A stretch of 64,000 nt of DNA from Oscillospiraceae bacterium (GTDB taxonomy: Bacteria; Bacillota; Clostridia; Oscillospirales; Acutalibacteraceae): positions 1-64,000 of the forward strand of contig JAISGQ010000002.1 in assembly GCA_031262985.1 (NCBI GenBank), read 5' to 3'. A program made the translations under genes and the position numbers. Positions 54,811 to 63,443 of the stretch are shown piece by piece. Numbering within the stretch: the first letter of the stretch is position 1; every line of letters begins with the position of its first letter. Below the pieces are notes generated by a model. It saw only the letters and a list, made by a program, of their open reading frames with translations. It was not told the DNA's origin and did not search any database.

Positions 54811-55680
54811 TTACTCCTTAAGTGAACCCAAAGCAACACCCGCTATGATATATCTCGAAAGGAAGATATACACAACAAACATAGGGATGATTGTGATGGT
54901 AAGACCGAGGTAAACTGTACCGTACTCTGTCTTATATCGGTTCGATTTGAGAATCTCAACCAACATAGGCATGGTTTTCTTCTCCATTGAGGAGAGAATC
55001 ATAGACGGCATGAACAGCTGATTCCAGTTGGTGATGAAACCGAATATTGCCTGTGTAGCAATAGCGGGCTTCATGATAGGAAGAGCAATTCTGTTGAATG
55101 TACCGAACTCACTGCAGCCGTCGATACGCGACGCCTCAACGATTTCGAGCGGAAGCGCGCCTTCCATGTACTGCTTCATGAAGAACACTACAGCAGGAGC
55201 AGCTATGGCAGGAATGATGAGAGGCCAGTACGTATCGTACATATTCCACTTGTAAACCATGTCAACGAAACCGGCAGATGAAACCATCGAGGGAATCATC
55301 ATAACGCCGAGGATGAAAGCATACGCTGCTTTTCTGAGCTTATAATCATAAACTATGATAGAATAAGCCGCCAGAGTTGAGAAATAGCACGAAAGGAAAG
55401 TTGCGCTTGCAGCTATGATAAAAGAGCTGATGAAGCCATCATAGAAATTAAAGAAGGATTGATCCATGAGAACCTTGTAGTTTGCAGCCAAGCTTGAGCC
55501 GAAGAAATAATTCAGTCCCATTCTAATCTGAAGAGATGAACTTGTTGCGTTCACTACCATGAGGTAGAAAGGTGCGATACTTAAAATTGCAAGGAAAATG
55601 CAAACAATGTGAATTAAAGTTTTCTTGGCTAAAATTCCGGCTGTGTAGTTTGCATATCCGTCAACAGTTTTTCTGCCCAT
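54811..55680 (-). CDS. Carbohydrate ABC permease (MalG/UgpE type)
   Basis: 289 residues, six membrane segments and the EAA loop EASRIDGCSEFGTFNRIALP. Pairs with the permease at 55684 for sugar or oligosaccharide import. Starts 3 bp after that gene, with AAAGGGG as ribosome-binding site. Confidence 0.94.
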   Translation of the reverse strand: MGRKTVDGYANYTAGILAKKTLIHIVCIFLAILSIAPFYLMVVNATSSSLQIRMGLNYFFGSSLAANYKVLMDQSFFNFYDGFISSFIIAASATFLSCYFSTLAAYSIIVYDYKLRKAAYAFILGVMMIPSMVSSAGFVDMVYKWNMYDTYWPLIIPAIAAPAVVFFMKQYMEGALPLEIVEASRIDGCSEFGTFNRIALPIMKPAIATQAIFGFITNWNQLFMPSMILSSMEKKTMPMLVEILKSNRYKTEYGTVYLGLTITIIPMFVVYIFLSRYIIAGVALGSLKE

Positions 55681-55683
55681 TGA

Positions 55684-56892
55684 TTACATCCCCTTTCCTA
55701 AAGCTTTTTTGTATGCTTTCTCTTCTTTTTTCAGCTTAGCCGCATCCTTGTCACGCATGATATAGAAGAGGATTAAGCTGAACATAGCCGTGAACACGAA
55801 GAGCATAACTGAAATTGCGGAAGCGATAGCGTAGTTCTTCGAAGCGCCAAGCAGGTCGGAGATGAGAACAACAACCGTTACAATCTTAGGTCTTGCGAGG
55901 AGTAACGAGGATGCGCTACCAGCTATAATCTTCGGGATATCATACATCTGCATACCGCCGATGAGCGATGTGACCAATGTATAGAGGAGAATCGGACGAA
56001 GCAGAGGAAGTGTAATTCTTCTGAACGTCTGAGATGCGTTCGCGCCGTCAATCTGTGCTGCCTCATAGAGCGATGGGCTGATACCCAATATACCTGCTAT
56101 AAGAACGATCATTGTGTTTCCGTACCACATCCAAAAGTTGATGAAGGAAATGATACCTCTTGCCCACCAAGTCTTATCAAAGAAAATGACAGTTCCTGAA
56201 GTCTCGTTGTTTATTTGCATTAAGAGCTGCTGGTATTCCTCAGTGCCGGGAACAAGCGTTGCGAGTTCAGCCTGCGCGTTAGCCGCAAAGCTCTTGTGCA
56301 AAGCAATGTTGATAGGTCCCTGCGGATAACCGAATATCGAGAGGAAGAGCATCGAGATACTCGCCGCTGTGATGATGTTCGGCAGATAGAGCATGAACTT
56401 GTAGAAGCCCTGCCCTCTGACTTTTGCTCTGGTGTCCGTAAACCATGCCGCAAGAAGCAATGAAAGCAATATCTGCGGAATGAAGTTGAGCAACCACATA
56501 ATCATTGTGTTTCCAAACGCCTCAAAGGTCTCCTTACCTAAGTTCATGTTGCGGTAAAAAGCTGTTTTTTCGGTATTTGTTAAATTGGGATCGCTTTGTA
56601 CATTATCTTTGAAATTAAATCCCGTAGCCTCCTGATACCAAGTTGAACCCTGAAACAGAGCCTTAAAATTGAAGGTACCGACAAAATTAATCTCAGTAGG
56701 CTCGTTTGTGGCAACCTGTGTCAAAGTCCTTGTATAGTCGGTCATCGAGTAGTAGATTGTCGTCATCAAAGGATAAAATGTAAATGTAAAATAAACGAGG
56801 AAAAACGGCAAAATAAAGAAGTAACCATAACGTGAATAGTTAACTTTACCGCGACCGCGTTTAATGGTTTTGTTCGAACCAGCACCGGCCAT
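55684..56892 (-). CDS. Carbohydrate ABC permease (MalF/UgpA type) with enlarged loops
   Basis: About 402 residues from ATG 56892, properly spaced from AAGGAG; a GTG four codons earlier touches that site. Six membrane segments and the EAA loop EAAQIDGANASQTFRRI. It is about 100 residues longer than typical UgpA-like permeases because of extra extracytoplasmic segments (about 70-140 and 215-260). No ATPase gene is in the operon, so a shared MsmK/UgpC-type ATPase elsewhere is likely. Confidence 0.92.
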   Translation of the reverse strand: MAGAGSNKTIKRGRGKVNYSRYGYFFILPFFLVYFTFTFYPLMTTIYYSMTDYTRTLTQVATNEPTEINFVGTFNFKALFQGSTWYQEATGFNFKDNVQSDPNLTNTEKTAFYRNMNLGKETFEAFGNTMIMWLLNFIPQILLSLLLAAWFTDTRAKVRGQGFYKFMLYLPNIITAASISMLFLSIFGYPQGPINIALHKSFAANAQAELATLVPGTEEYQQLLMQINNETSGTVIFFDKTWWARGIISFINFWMWYGNTMIVLIAGILGISPSLYEAAQIDGANASQTFRRITLPLLRPILLYTLVTSLIGGMQMYDIPKIIAGSASSLLLARPKIVTVVVLISDLLGASKNYAIASAISVMLFVFTAMFSLILFYIMRDKDAAKLKKEEKAYKKALGKGM

Positions 56893-57153
56893 TTCTTCAC
56901 ACACTCCTTAACAAAAAAATATCAGCAGCCGAACCCAAAATTTCGACCCTGTTTTTGTAAAAGCAACACGTAAACATACGCTTGCAAGCATACCATACAT
57001 AAAGGTTACGCGGGGCAGTAGGCTGACAAGCGTATGCTTACCTACCTGTAAAAACAACAACAGCGAGGCGAGGAGTCCTCACCCCGCTATTGCGCCAGTC
57101 AATCATGACCAATTTTTAGAAATTTAAGCCAATGTCTAAATTAAAGTTTTAAT
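56893..57153 (-). promoter_or_regulatory. Intra-operon region with two stem-loops
   Basis: Between the binding-protein gene and the permeases. Stem one pairs CATACGCTTG (56975-56984) with CAAGCGTATG (57027-57036). Stem two (57062-57088, AGCGGGGTGAGGA/TCGCCTCGCT on the minus strand) is followed by a T-rich stretch and can act as a partial terminator. This is the usual way to keep the binding protein in excess. Confidence 0.65.
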
Positions 57154-58470
57154 TTAGAATACAACTGTAATCTCAGGGAAGCCCTTTGTGATGTCAGCCT
57201 TGAACTGCTCCTGAGCAGCTGCAAGCTCTAACTCGCCCTTAGCGTAAGCAGAAACTGCCTTGTTGAATGCGTCGTTGATGAGTGTGTCGTAAGCAGACAG
57301 AGCAGAAATGTCGATCTTCTTACCAGCCTCAAGGAAAATCTTGTAGTAATCCTGACCGCCGAGGAACGCGTTAGCGTTGTTGCCTTCAGCCATGATCTCA
57401 GCGATTGCTACTGTGTTGTTGACGTACTCCATCTCAGCAAGAGCAAGCTTCTTCATGTTAGCTGTGTCGATGCACATCTGCTCGATAACGAGCTTAGCGA
57501 TCTCAGGGTACTTAGCTGTCTTAGCGGACATGATGTATGTGCCGCCCCAGTAGTAAGCCTGAGGACCATCGATAGCATTCCACTTACCTGATGTTCCGCC
57601 TGCTTCTGCAGGAGGCATAAGTGTGAAGCGGATGAACCACGGGCAACCGAAGTAACCGAGGACAGAACCGTCGCCCATAGAGCCGGTCCAAGCGTCGCCC
57701 CAAGGATCCTTCTGACCAACAACATTAGAAGCTAATGCTTCCTTAGCGAAATTGAACCACCAGTTGACCTTCTCGTCAATCTTAAGCTCATTGTTCTGAA
57801 CCCAAGGTGTTGAACGCTCGATCTGAACAACCTGCCATACGTCGCCGAGTGAAGGAACAAGAGTCATAGCACCGTTAGAAGCAGCATAAAGCTCCTTACC
57901 TGTAGCCATGAACTTATCCCAGTCAGCAACCTTAGCCTGCATCTCTTCAGATGTCTTTACGCCGAGATACTGCTCTGCGAGGTCTGTTCTGTAAACGAAC
58001 TGACCAGGTGTTGCCTGCCATGTGCCAGCAGCAACTGCGCCGCCGTCCCACTTCTTGGAAATGTCGATTGTGTAGGGGTTAGCGTTAGCGCTGAGAGCAG
58101 CTACGTCAACGCCGATTTCTTCCATTGTAGCGATCTGAGCGTTGTTGATGTACTTCTGAGCATATCCAACGTCAGCAACTAAGAGGTCGATCTGTGTGCC
58201 TGCTGCGAGATCCTGATCAAGAACCTTCTGATAGAGACCGTCTGCGTCAGCGTTGATAACGAATTCCCACTCATAACCCTCGGGAAGTGTTACGTACTTC
58301 TGTACGAGACCGGGGAACTCGTCGTTCCAGCCGTAAACTCTAACCTTCTTAGGAGTTGTGTCCTCTGTGGACTCTGTGGACTCTACGGGCGCCGGATCGC
58401 AACCTGCGAAGATCGCAGCAACGAAGAGAACGCTCAGGAGCAATGCAACTACGCTTCTGAATTTTTTCAT
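57154..58470 (-). CDS. Sugar ABC extracellular solute-binding lipoprotein
   Basis: 438 residues, lipoprotein signal ending FAGC (Cys about 24), followed by a Ser/Thr/Glu linker and a family-1-type binding fold. Its strand VRVYGWNDEFPGL is typical of sugar-binding members. Codon usage is strongly biased, suggesting high expression. The ATG follows AGAGGAGG. The promoter is likely at 58853-58881, giving a leader of about 375 nt. Confidence 0.92.
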   Translation of the reverse strand: MKKFRSVVALLLSVLFVAAIFAGCDPAPVESTESTEDTTPKKVRVYGWNDEFPGLVQKYVTLPEGYEWEFVINADADGLYQKVLDQDLAAGTQIDLLVADVGYAQKYINNAQIATMEEIGVDVAALSANANPYTIDISKKWDGGAVAAGTWQATPGQFVYRTDLAEQYLGVKTSEEMQAKVADWDKFMATGKELYAASNGAMTLVPSLGDVWQVVQIERSTPWVQNNELKIDEKVNWWFNFAKEALASNVVGQKDPWGDAWTGSMGDGSVLGYFGCPWFIRFTLMPPAEAGGTSGKWNAIDGPQAYYWGGTYIMSAKTAKYPEIAKLVIEQMCIDTANMKKLALAEMEYVNNTVAIAEIMAEGNNANAFLGGQDYYKIFLEAGKKIDISALSAYDTLINDAFNKAVSAYAKGELELAAAQEQFKADITKGFPEITVVF

Positions 58471-58852
58471 GTGATTTTTTTCCTCCTCTAAAATATGACT
58501 GTATTTTGGCTAACATCCTTGCCACCTTCAAAGAGCTATACGGATCACCACTCCTTACAGCACTCCTCCGGTCAACTCAGATGTCTTACCCTAATTTGGG
58601 GCGTCTTATGTTTAAGACGCAGTTCGCGGAGCACTCCCCCGCTTCGGTTAAATATTAACATACTATTACCGCAAAATCAACTGTTTTTTAAAAAATTTTC
58701 AACTTTTTTGCGGCTAATTGTGAGAATCGACTAAATCCACACTCTTTACCTATGCCGCGTTCCTCAGTTACACACACTCAGTATTTCCTTCTTGAACTGA
58801 ATTATAACATCATAAGAACATTTTTTTAACTGCGTTTTAAAAGTCTGTGTAC
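58471..58852 (-). other. Long leader region of the sugar ABC operon
   Basis: No ORF. On the minus strand it holds a GCGTCTTA/TAAGACGC hairpin (58602-58621), an AT-rich stretch (58640-58720) with a second, weaker promoter-like site, and the ribosome-binding site. No known riboswitch is recognised. Confidence 0.5.
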
Positions 58853-58881
58853 ATTATAGCCTGTCCCGTCTGTAATTTCAA
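58853..58881 (-). promoter_or_regulatory. Promoter of the sugar ABC operon
   Basis: Minus strand TTGAAA, a 17-bp spacer and TATAAT. Expected start near 58846. Confidence 0.7.
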
Positions 58882-58999
58882 TAACCATTTGGATTTTCAA
58901 ATCAAGTTCTGCATTTTCACCTTAATTTCAGCGGCGCAATTGTGCAACTTGACTAAAAGCTTGTTGTATGCCGAAAGCCCGAACACAAGATACAGATTC

Positions 59000-59470
59000 T
59001 CATTGATTCCTGCTTTTGATGGCGCGTTCGATTTCGCGCTTGGAGTCACGCGCCGCCGTCGCCTCGCGCTTGTCGTAATTCTTCTTGCCCTTGCAAAGCC
59101 CTAACTGCACCTTCACGAGTGAGCCCTTGAAGTAGAGTGAAAGCGGCACGAGTGCCATTCCGTCCTGCTTGACGTAGGCGTTGAGGCGTGCTATCTCCTT
59201 TTTGTGAAGGAGCAGCCGGCGTTCGCGAAGGGGGTCTTTGTTGAATATGTTGCCCTGCTCGTAGGGCGATATGTGCATACCCTTGAGGAGCATTTCGCCG
59301 TTCTGCACGGAGCACCACGCCTCCTTGAGGTTTGCCCTGCCCTGCCTGAGAGATTTCACCTCTGTGCCGCAAAGCTCGATTCCCGCCTCTATCGTCTCCT
59401 CCACGTAGTAGTCGTGGTACGCCTTTCGGTTTTGGGCTATCGTTCTGTCCTGCTTTTTCTTGTCCGCCAT
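59000..59470 (-). CDS. smpB: SsrA-binding protein SmpB
   Basis: 156 residues. Starts [21 protein letters not shown] and has [16 protein letters not shown] and the C-terminal [19 protein letters not shown] helix that enters the decoding centre. Rescues stalled ribosomes with tmRNA. No ssrA gene is seen nearby. Two nt from the GtrA gene, so co-transcribed with it. Confidence 0.97.
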   Translation of the reverse strand: MADKKKQDRTIAQNRKAYHDYYVEETIEAGIELCGTEVKSLRQGRANLKEAWCSVQNGEMLLKGMHISPYEQGNIFNKDPLRERRLLLHKKEIARLNAYVKQDGMALVPLSLYFKGSLVKVQLGLCKGKKNYDKREATAARDSKREIERAIKSRNQ

Positions 59471-59472
59471 TT

Positions 59473-60000
59473 TTATTCGCCTCCCTCGTCGTTGCCGCCG
59501 CCCTGATTACTGCTCCTCTTCTTCTTCCTGCCTTGCTTTTTGTTGAACACAAAAAGGCGGCTGAGTGCGAAATTCAGCACGAATGTGACGGGGTAGACAA
59601 TCCATATCGCTATGCGTTCGTCGATGCCCGCCACGTGGACTATAATATAGATAACAACCGAACCTATCGCCAGCGTCACGCTCTGTATTCCCGTGAATTT
59701 AAGAAGGCTGGGGAGCAGGCGTGCCTTCTCCTTTCTGGAACTGCCCTCAATCCAGTTGAGTATGAATATGAGGAAGACCGAGAAGTACTGGCTTATGAGG
59801 TAGGCGAAATTGGCGTGCATTATGGGAATAAGCGCGTAGTACATGAGAGTGCCCACAATCGTGCCGAAGCCCGTAATGAGGGAGTACAGCGCGAAGCCTA
59901 TGGTTTCGGGGTGAGTGATGGAGCGTTTAGCCGTCTTTCTGAACCCCTTTTTTTTGATTGATGTCAAAAACCTGTCTAAGAGATTTCTTGATTTTCCCAT
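59473..60000 (-). CDS. GtrA-family membrane protein
   Basis: 175 residues with four membrane segments (about 32-55, 60-82, 98-120, 128-150) and basic, Lys/Arg-rich ends. GtrA-like proteins are implicated in flipping or presenting lipid-linked sugars. Sits between recR and smpB. Confidence 0.85.
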   Translation of the reverse strand: MGKSRNLLDRFLTSIKKKGFRKTAKRSITHPETIGFALYSLITGFGTIVGTLMYYALIPIMHANFAYLISQYFSVFLIFILNWIEGSSRKEKARLLPSLLKFTGIQSVTLAIGSVVIYIIVHVAGIDERIAIWIVYPVTFVLNFALSRLFVFNKKQGRKKKRSSNQGGGNDEGGE

Positions 60001-60049
60001 GAAAAACCTCCGTGCCGCATATGATTATATGATTTATACTGCGGAGCAA

Positions 60050-60649
60050 CTACATCTCACTGCGTCCCTCTATCGCCCGTTTGAGCGTGATTTCGTCGGC
60101 GTATTCGAGGTCGCCGCCGACGGGGATTCCGTAGGCAAGCCGCGTTACGGAAACTCCCAGCGGCTTTAGAAGACGGCTTATGTACATAGCGGTCGTCTCC
60201 CCCTCCGCCGTGGGGTTTGTAGCCATGATTACTTCCTTGACCTCGCCCGACTTCATCCGCTCCACAAGCTCCCTGATTTTCAGATGCTCCGGTCCTACTC
60301 CGTCCATGGGAGAAAGGCAGCCGTGGAGTACATGATACGCGGCGTTAAACTCGCGTGTGCGTTCGAGTGCGAACACGTCGCGGGGGTCTTCCACTACGCA
60401 TATTATGCTCCTGTCGCGGGTGGCGTCTGCACACACCGAACACACCTCGCGGTCGGTGAGGTTGCAGCACACGGAGCAGTATTTGATTTTCTCATGCGCT
60501 TCGGTTATCGCGTTTGCGAATGCGTTCGCCGACTCCCTCGGCAGATGGAGAATGTGGAGTGCAAGCCTCTGCGCCGTCTTGTGTCCGATACCCGGGAGCG
60601 ACTCAAACTGTTCTATAAGCCTCGAGAGAGGCACTATGCTGTATGCCAT
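60050..60649 (-). CDS. recR: Recombination protein RecR
   Basis: 199 residues: helix-hairpin-helix [15 protein letters not shown], a four-Cys zinc finger ([16 protein letters not shown]), and a Toprim domain with [13 protein letters not shown]. Works with RecO/RecF in gap repair. Follows ybaB by 3 nt. Confidence 0.97.
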   Translation of the reverse strand: MAYSIVPLSRLIEQFESLPGIGHKTAQRLALHILHLPRESANAFANAITEAHEKIKYCSVCCNLTDREVCSVCADATRDRSIICVVEDPRDVFALERTREFNAAYHVLHGCLSPMDGVGPEHLKIRELVERMKSGEVKEVIMATNPTAEGETTAMYISRLLKPLGVSVTRLAYGIPVGGDLEYADEITLKRAIEGRSEM

Positions 60650-60652
60650 GCT

Positions 60653-61003
60653 TTAGAATAAGCCAGGGATTGTCAGTCCGTTTGTGAGAGGACCTAACTT
60701 CTCCTGCTTCTCCTCGTTCGCCTGTCTGAACGCCTCGTTGAGAGCCGCGACAATGAGGTCGCCGAGCATTTCACGCTCCTCGAGGTCTACTACCTCGGGC
60801 TGCATATCTATGCTCTTTATTTCGAGCGCGCCGTTGATTACTACTGAAACTGCGTTGCCGCCTGCACTCGCCGTGTACTCCTTCTCATCGAGCTCCGCGG
60901 TGATACGCTCCATTTCCTCCTGCATCTTCTGTGCCTGACGGGCGAGGGAGTTCATGTTGTTAGGCGCGCCGCCTCCGTAACCCTGCGGTAATCTTGATTT
61001 CAT
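60653..61003 (-). CDS. ybaB: YbaB/EbfC-family nucleoid-associated protein
   Basis: 116 residues; core QAQKMQEEMERITAELDEKE and GLTIPGLF at the end. Small DNA-binding dimer in the dnaX-ybaB-recR block. The N-terminus (MKSRLPQGYGGG) is somewhat extended. Confidence 0.95.
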   Translation of the reverse strand: MKSRLPQGYGGGAPNNMNSLARQAQKMQEEMERITAELDEKEYTASAGGNAVSVVINGALEIKSIDMQPEVVDLEEREMLGDLIVAALNEAFRQANEEKQEKLGPLTNGLTIPGLF

Positions 61004-61398
61004 TTGAAAAACATCCTTTCATTGTTATGTGGTTTATATTTTAATTTATGACTTGGTGATTGTTGATAGTGTACGAATTAACTGCGGGAGGGGAAACTAC
61101 GGGAGGTGAGTTTTCCTAACTCTGCTCTCAGTAACCTACGCAAAATGAGTGGGAGGTAAGTTTTCCTAACGGGGATGCCCTATAGGTCGCTCGGCGACCT
61201 ATACAGGGGAACCCCCGACGAGGGTTCCCCTGCGGAAAAATGTCCTTAGGGACATTTTTTCCTACCCCCTCCTGCGTTTTTCTGACGATAAAAGAGTTTC
61301 GCTCTCTGCGGAGAGCGACTTAGGGTGCTACCCTAAGAACCCGCAAGCCTTTGAGAAAGGCTTGACCTAAACTTTAACTCTTTGGCAACAGATTGTAG
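61004..61398. other. Repeat-filled gap between dnaX and ybaB
   Basis: Contains two short GGGAGGTGAGTTTTCCTAAC / GGGAGGTAAGTTTTCCTAAC direct repeats (61099-61119 and 61150-61170) and multi-hairpin repeat copy 3. No ORF. Confidence 0.65.
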
Positions 61399-61400
61399 TT
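61170..61400 (+). repeat. Multi-hairpin repeat, copy 3
   Basis: Same series of hairpins as copies 1 and 2, with AAGCCTTTGAGAAAGGCTT and a final TTTGGCAACAGATTGTAG that abuts the dnaX stop codon. Confidence 0.8.
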
Positions 61401-63009
61401 ATGTGTTAGTGTCCGTGTCCGTGTCCGTCAATCCCGACTGTATCACGCGCTTTTTCAGCACCTCGGAGAGATTCTCCTCCCCCGCCGCCGCCGAGGAGGA
61501 CGGTCTGTACGGTCCGAATTTGTACACCCTGCCGCACACCGAGGAGATAACATCCCTGAGCGCACTCTTTACTGCCGGCTGTCTGAGTAAATCCACACTG
61601 AATTGGTTACAGTCAATCAGTATATACTCGTCGCTCACATACCCCGCCGAGCCGCTGAGTGCCGCCACAAGCATGGGGTTATTCGCCTTTTCGAGTGCGA
61701 GCAATATCTCGCTCCACTGAGCGAACGGTACGGCGCGGTCACTCAGCTCCTCCGCCGTGCTTTTCGCTATAGGAGGAGTTACCGCCGCTCCCGCCGCCTT
61801 ATTCTGAGCGGCAGGAGGAGCTGTTCGCACTCCGTCGCGCAGTTTCTTCTCCAGCTCCGACACGCGCCTGCCGAGTGCCTCCAGAAGTTCGGAGGAGTTG
61901 TCCGCGCCGCCGCTGTCCTGCTCCTTCGAAAGCTTCGAGGCGGCAGAAACGAGGCACATCTCCATCTCCACCCTGCGGTTAGAGCCGCGACCCATCTTCT
62001 CAAGCGCGGAGGATAGCAGGTCAATGAGCAGAAGGCTCTCAGAGAGCGAGTAGCTCTCCGCCTCCTCACGCAGACGTTCCAGCTCCGCTGTCGGTGCGGT
62101 GAGGAGAAGCTCCGGCTTTTTGACCGTCTTGATTATCATAATGCTCCTGAAATGGGCTATCAACTCGTCACACAATCGGAGCATATCCTTCGACTGCGAG
62201 TAGAGAGCGGCTATCTGCTCCATTATTTCGGCGGTACTGCCTTTCCTTATATACTCTGAAAGTGTCAATATATGCTCAGCACCCGAAAGCCCCGCGACTG
62301 CCGATACAAGCTCCTCCGTAACGTCCTCTCCTCTGCCCAAACATTGGTCAAGAAGTGACACCGCATCTCTCATTCCTCCGTCGGAGAGCTTGGCTATGAG
62401 CATTGCCGCCGCGTCGGTTATGCTCCCGCCCTCCGCCTCTGTGATAAATTGCAGGCGTTTGGCTATGTCCTCCGGCGCGATTCTCCTGAAATTGAGCCGC
62501 TGACAGCGCGAGAGGACGGTGGCGGGGATTTTGTGCGACTCGGTTGTGGCGAGTATGAATATGACATAGGAGGGCGGCTCCTCCAGCGTTTTGAGAAGGG
62601 CGTTGAACGCGCTGGGAGAGAGCATATGCACCTCATCTATTATATATACGAGATATTTGCACACCTGCGGCTTGAAGTTGACCTTGTCGCGGAGCATACG
62701 TATGTCGTCCACTCCGTTGTTGGAGGCGGCGTCCATCTCCACAACGTCGATTATGCTCTCGCTGTCTATACCGCGGCAAATTTCGCACTCGTTGCAGGGG
62801 TTGCCCTTAACGGGGTGAAGGCAGTTGACCGCCTTTGCCAGAATCTTGGCACATGAGGTTTTCCCCGTTCCCCTTGAGCCTGTGAACAGATAGGCGTGGG
62901 AAATCCTGTCGGATATAATGGAGTTCATGAGCAGTGACGTTACCTGCGGCTGACCGTACACATCGAGAAATGTGCGCGATCTCCATTTTCTGTATAGAAC
63001 CTGATACAT
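61399..63009 (-). CDS. dnaX: DNA polymerase III subunit gamma/tau
   Basis: 536 residues. AAA+ clamp-loader domain with Walker A GSRGTGKTS (44-52), a zinc module (CLHPVKGNPCNECEIC) and YIIDEVHMLS as Walker B, followed by domain III and a less conserved tau tail with Ala/Pro linker (370-420). It ends in an unusual Thr/Asp run (LTDTDTDTNT) at the junction with the multi-hairpin repeat. Lies downstream of the SRP RNA. Confidence 0.96.
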   Translation of the reverse strand: MYQVLYRKWRSRTFLDVYGQPQVTSLLMNSIISDRISHAYLFTGSRGTGKTSCAKILAKAVNCLHPVKGNPCNECEICRGIDSESIIDVVEMDAASNNGVDDIRMLRDKVNFKPQVCKYLVYIIDEVHMLSPSAFNALLKTLEEPPSYVIFILATTESHKIPATVLSRCQRLNFRRIAPEDIAKRLQFITEAEGGSITDAAAMLIAKLSDGGMRDAVSLLDQCLGRGEDVTEELVSAVAGLSGAEHILTLSEYIRKGSTAEIMEQIAALYSQSKDMLRLCDELIAHFRSIMIIKTVKKPELLLTAPTAELERLREEAESYSLSESLLLIDLLSSALEKMGRGSNRRVEMEMCLVSAASKLSKEQDSGGADNSSELLEALGRRVSELEKKLRDGVRTAPPAAQNKAAGAAVTPPIAKSTAEELSDRAVPFAQWSEILLALEKANNPMLVAALSGSAGYVSDEYILIDCNQFSVDLLRQPAVKSALRDVISSVCGRVYKFGPYRPSSSAAAGEENLSEVLKKRVIQSGLTDTDTDTNT

Positions 63010-63061
63010 CCTGCTTTCCTCCCTTAGCTATAATCTCATAATTTAGTCACAATAGCAATAT

Positions 63062-63307
63062 GAGCCGAGATTCACTCTCAGCCCATTTGATACTGCTTCG
63101 CACTTAAAACTCCTGCACATTGATACACGAATATCGGACTGACTACGCACCCGAAAAATAGCCGCTTAATGCTGCTCGGTTCCCCGCCTGACATGGTTCA
63201 CGGTTTTCCGTCACACAGGGTCCGATATTCGCATATCGGTATGCAGGATAATAAATATAGGTATAGGTTCTGAGATACCATCTGTAAGCCTTACTCTCTC
63301 TAAACCG
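63062..63307 (-). ncRNA. ffs: Signal recognition particle RNA (large type)
   Basis: On the minus strand the conserved apical domain reads GTGAACCATGTCAGG, CGG-GGAA-CCG tetraloop and AGCAGCATTAAG, the SRP helix 8 signature. The flanking arms CCTGCAT...GAATATCGGAC and GTCCGATATTCG...ATGTGCAGG form a long helix 5. The 5' and 3' ends have room for an Alu-like domain, so the RNA is about 245 nt. A consensus promoter precedes it, and its place before dnaX is the classic Firmicute arrangement. The ends are approximate. Confidence 0.92.
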
Positions 63308-63313
63308 TTGGTC

Positions 63314-63342
63314 ATTATATCATAAATAAAACACAATTTCAA
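63314..63342 (-). promoter_or_regulatory. SRP RNA promoter
   Basis: Minus strand TTGAAA, a 17-bp spacer and TATAAT; start expected near 63307. Confidence 0.85.
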
Positions 63343-63393
63343 TAGGAAAATTGTAAACCGGGAGTAAACGATAGAAATTCTCGAATAAATCTC

Positions 63394-63424
63394 TTGACAA
63401 TCCCCTTGGAGGTTGGCTTACAAT
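63394..63424 (+). promoter_or_regulatory. MerR-type promoter with 19-bp spacer
   Basis: TTGACA (63394-63399) and TACAAT (63419-63424) are separated by 19 bp, the overlong spacing that MerR proteins correct. The spacer holds a CCTTGGAGG half-site. Suggests autoregulation. Confidence 0.7.
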
Positions 63425-63443
63425 AGTGTCGGAGGTGATGATC

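Noticed and set aside
58471..58999. A tmRNA (ssrA) gene near smpB
   Set aside because: No tRNA-like ends, no GGGG...TTCGA-type features and no tag reading frame were found.
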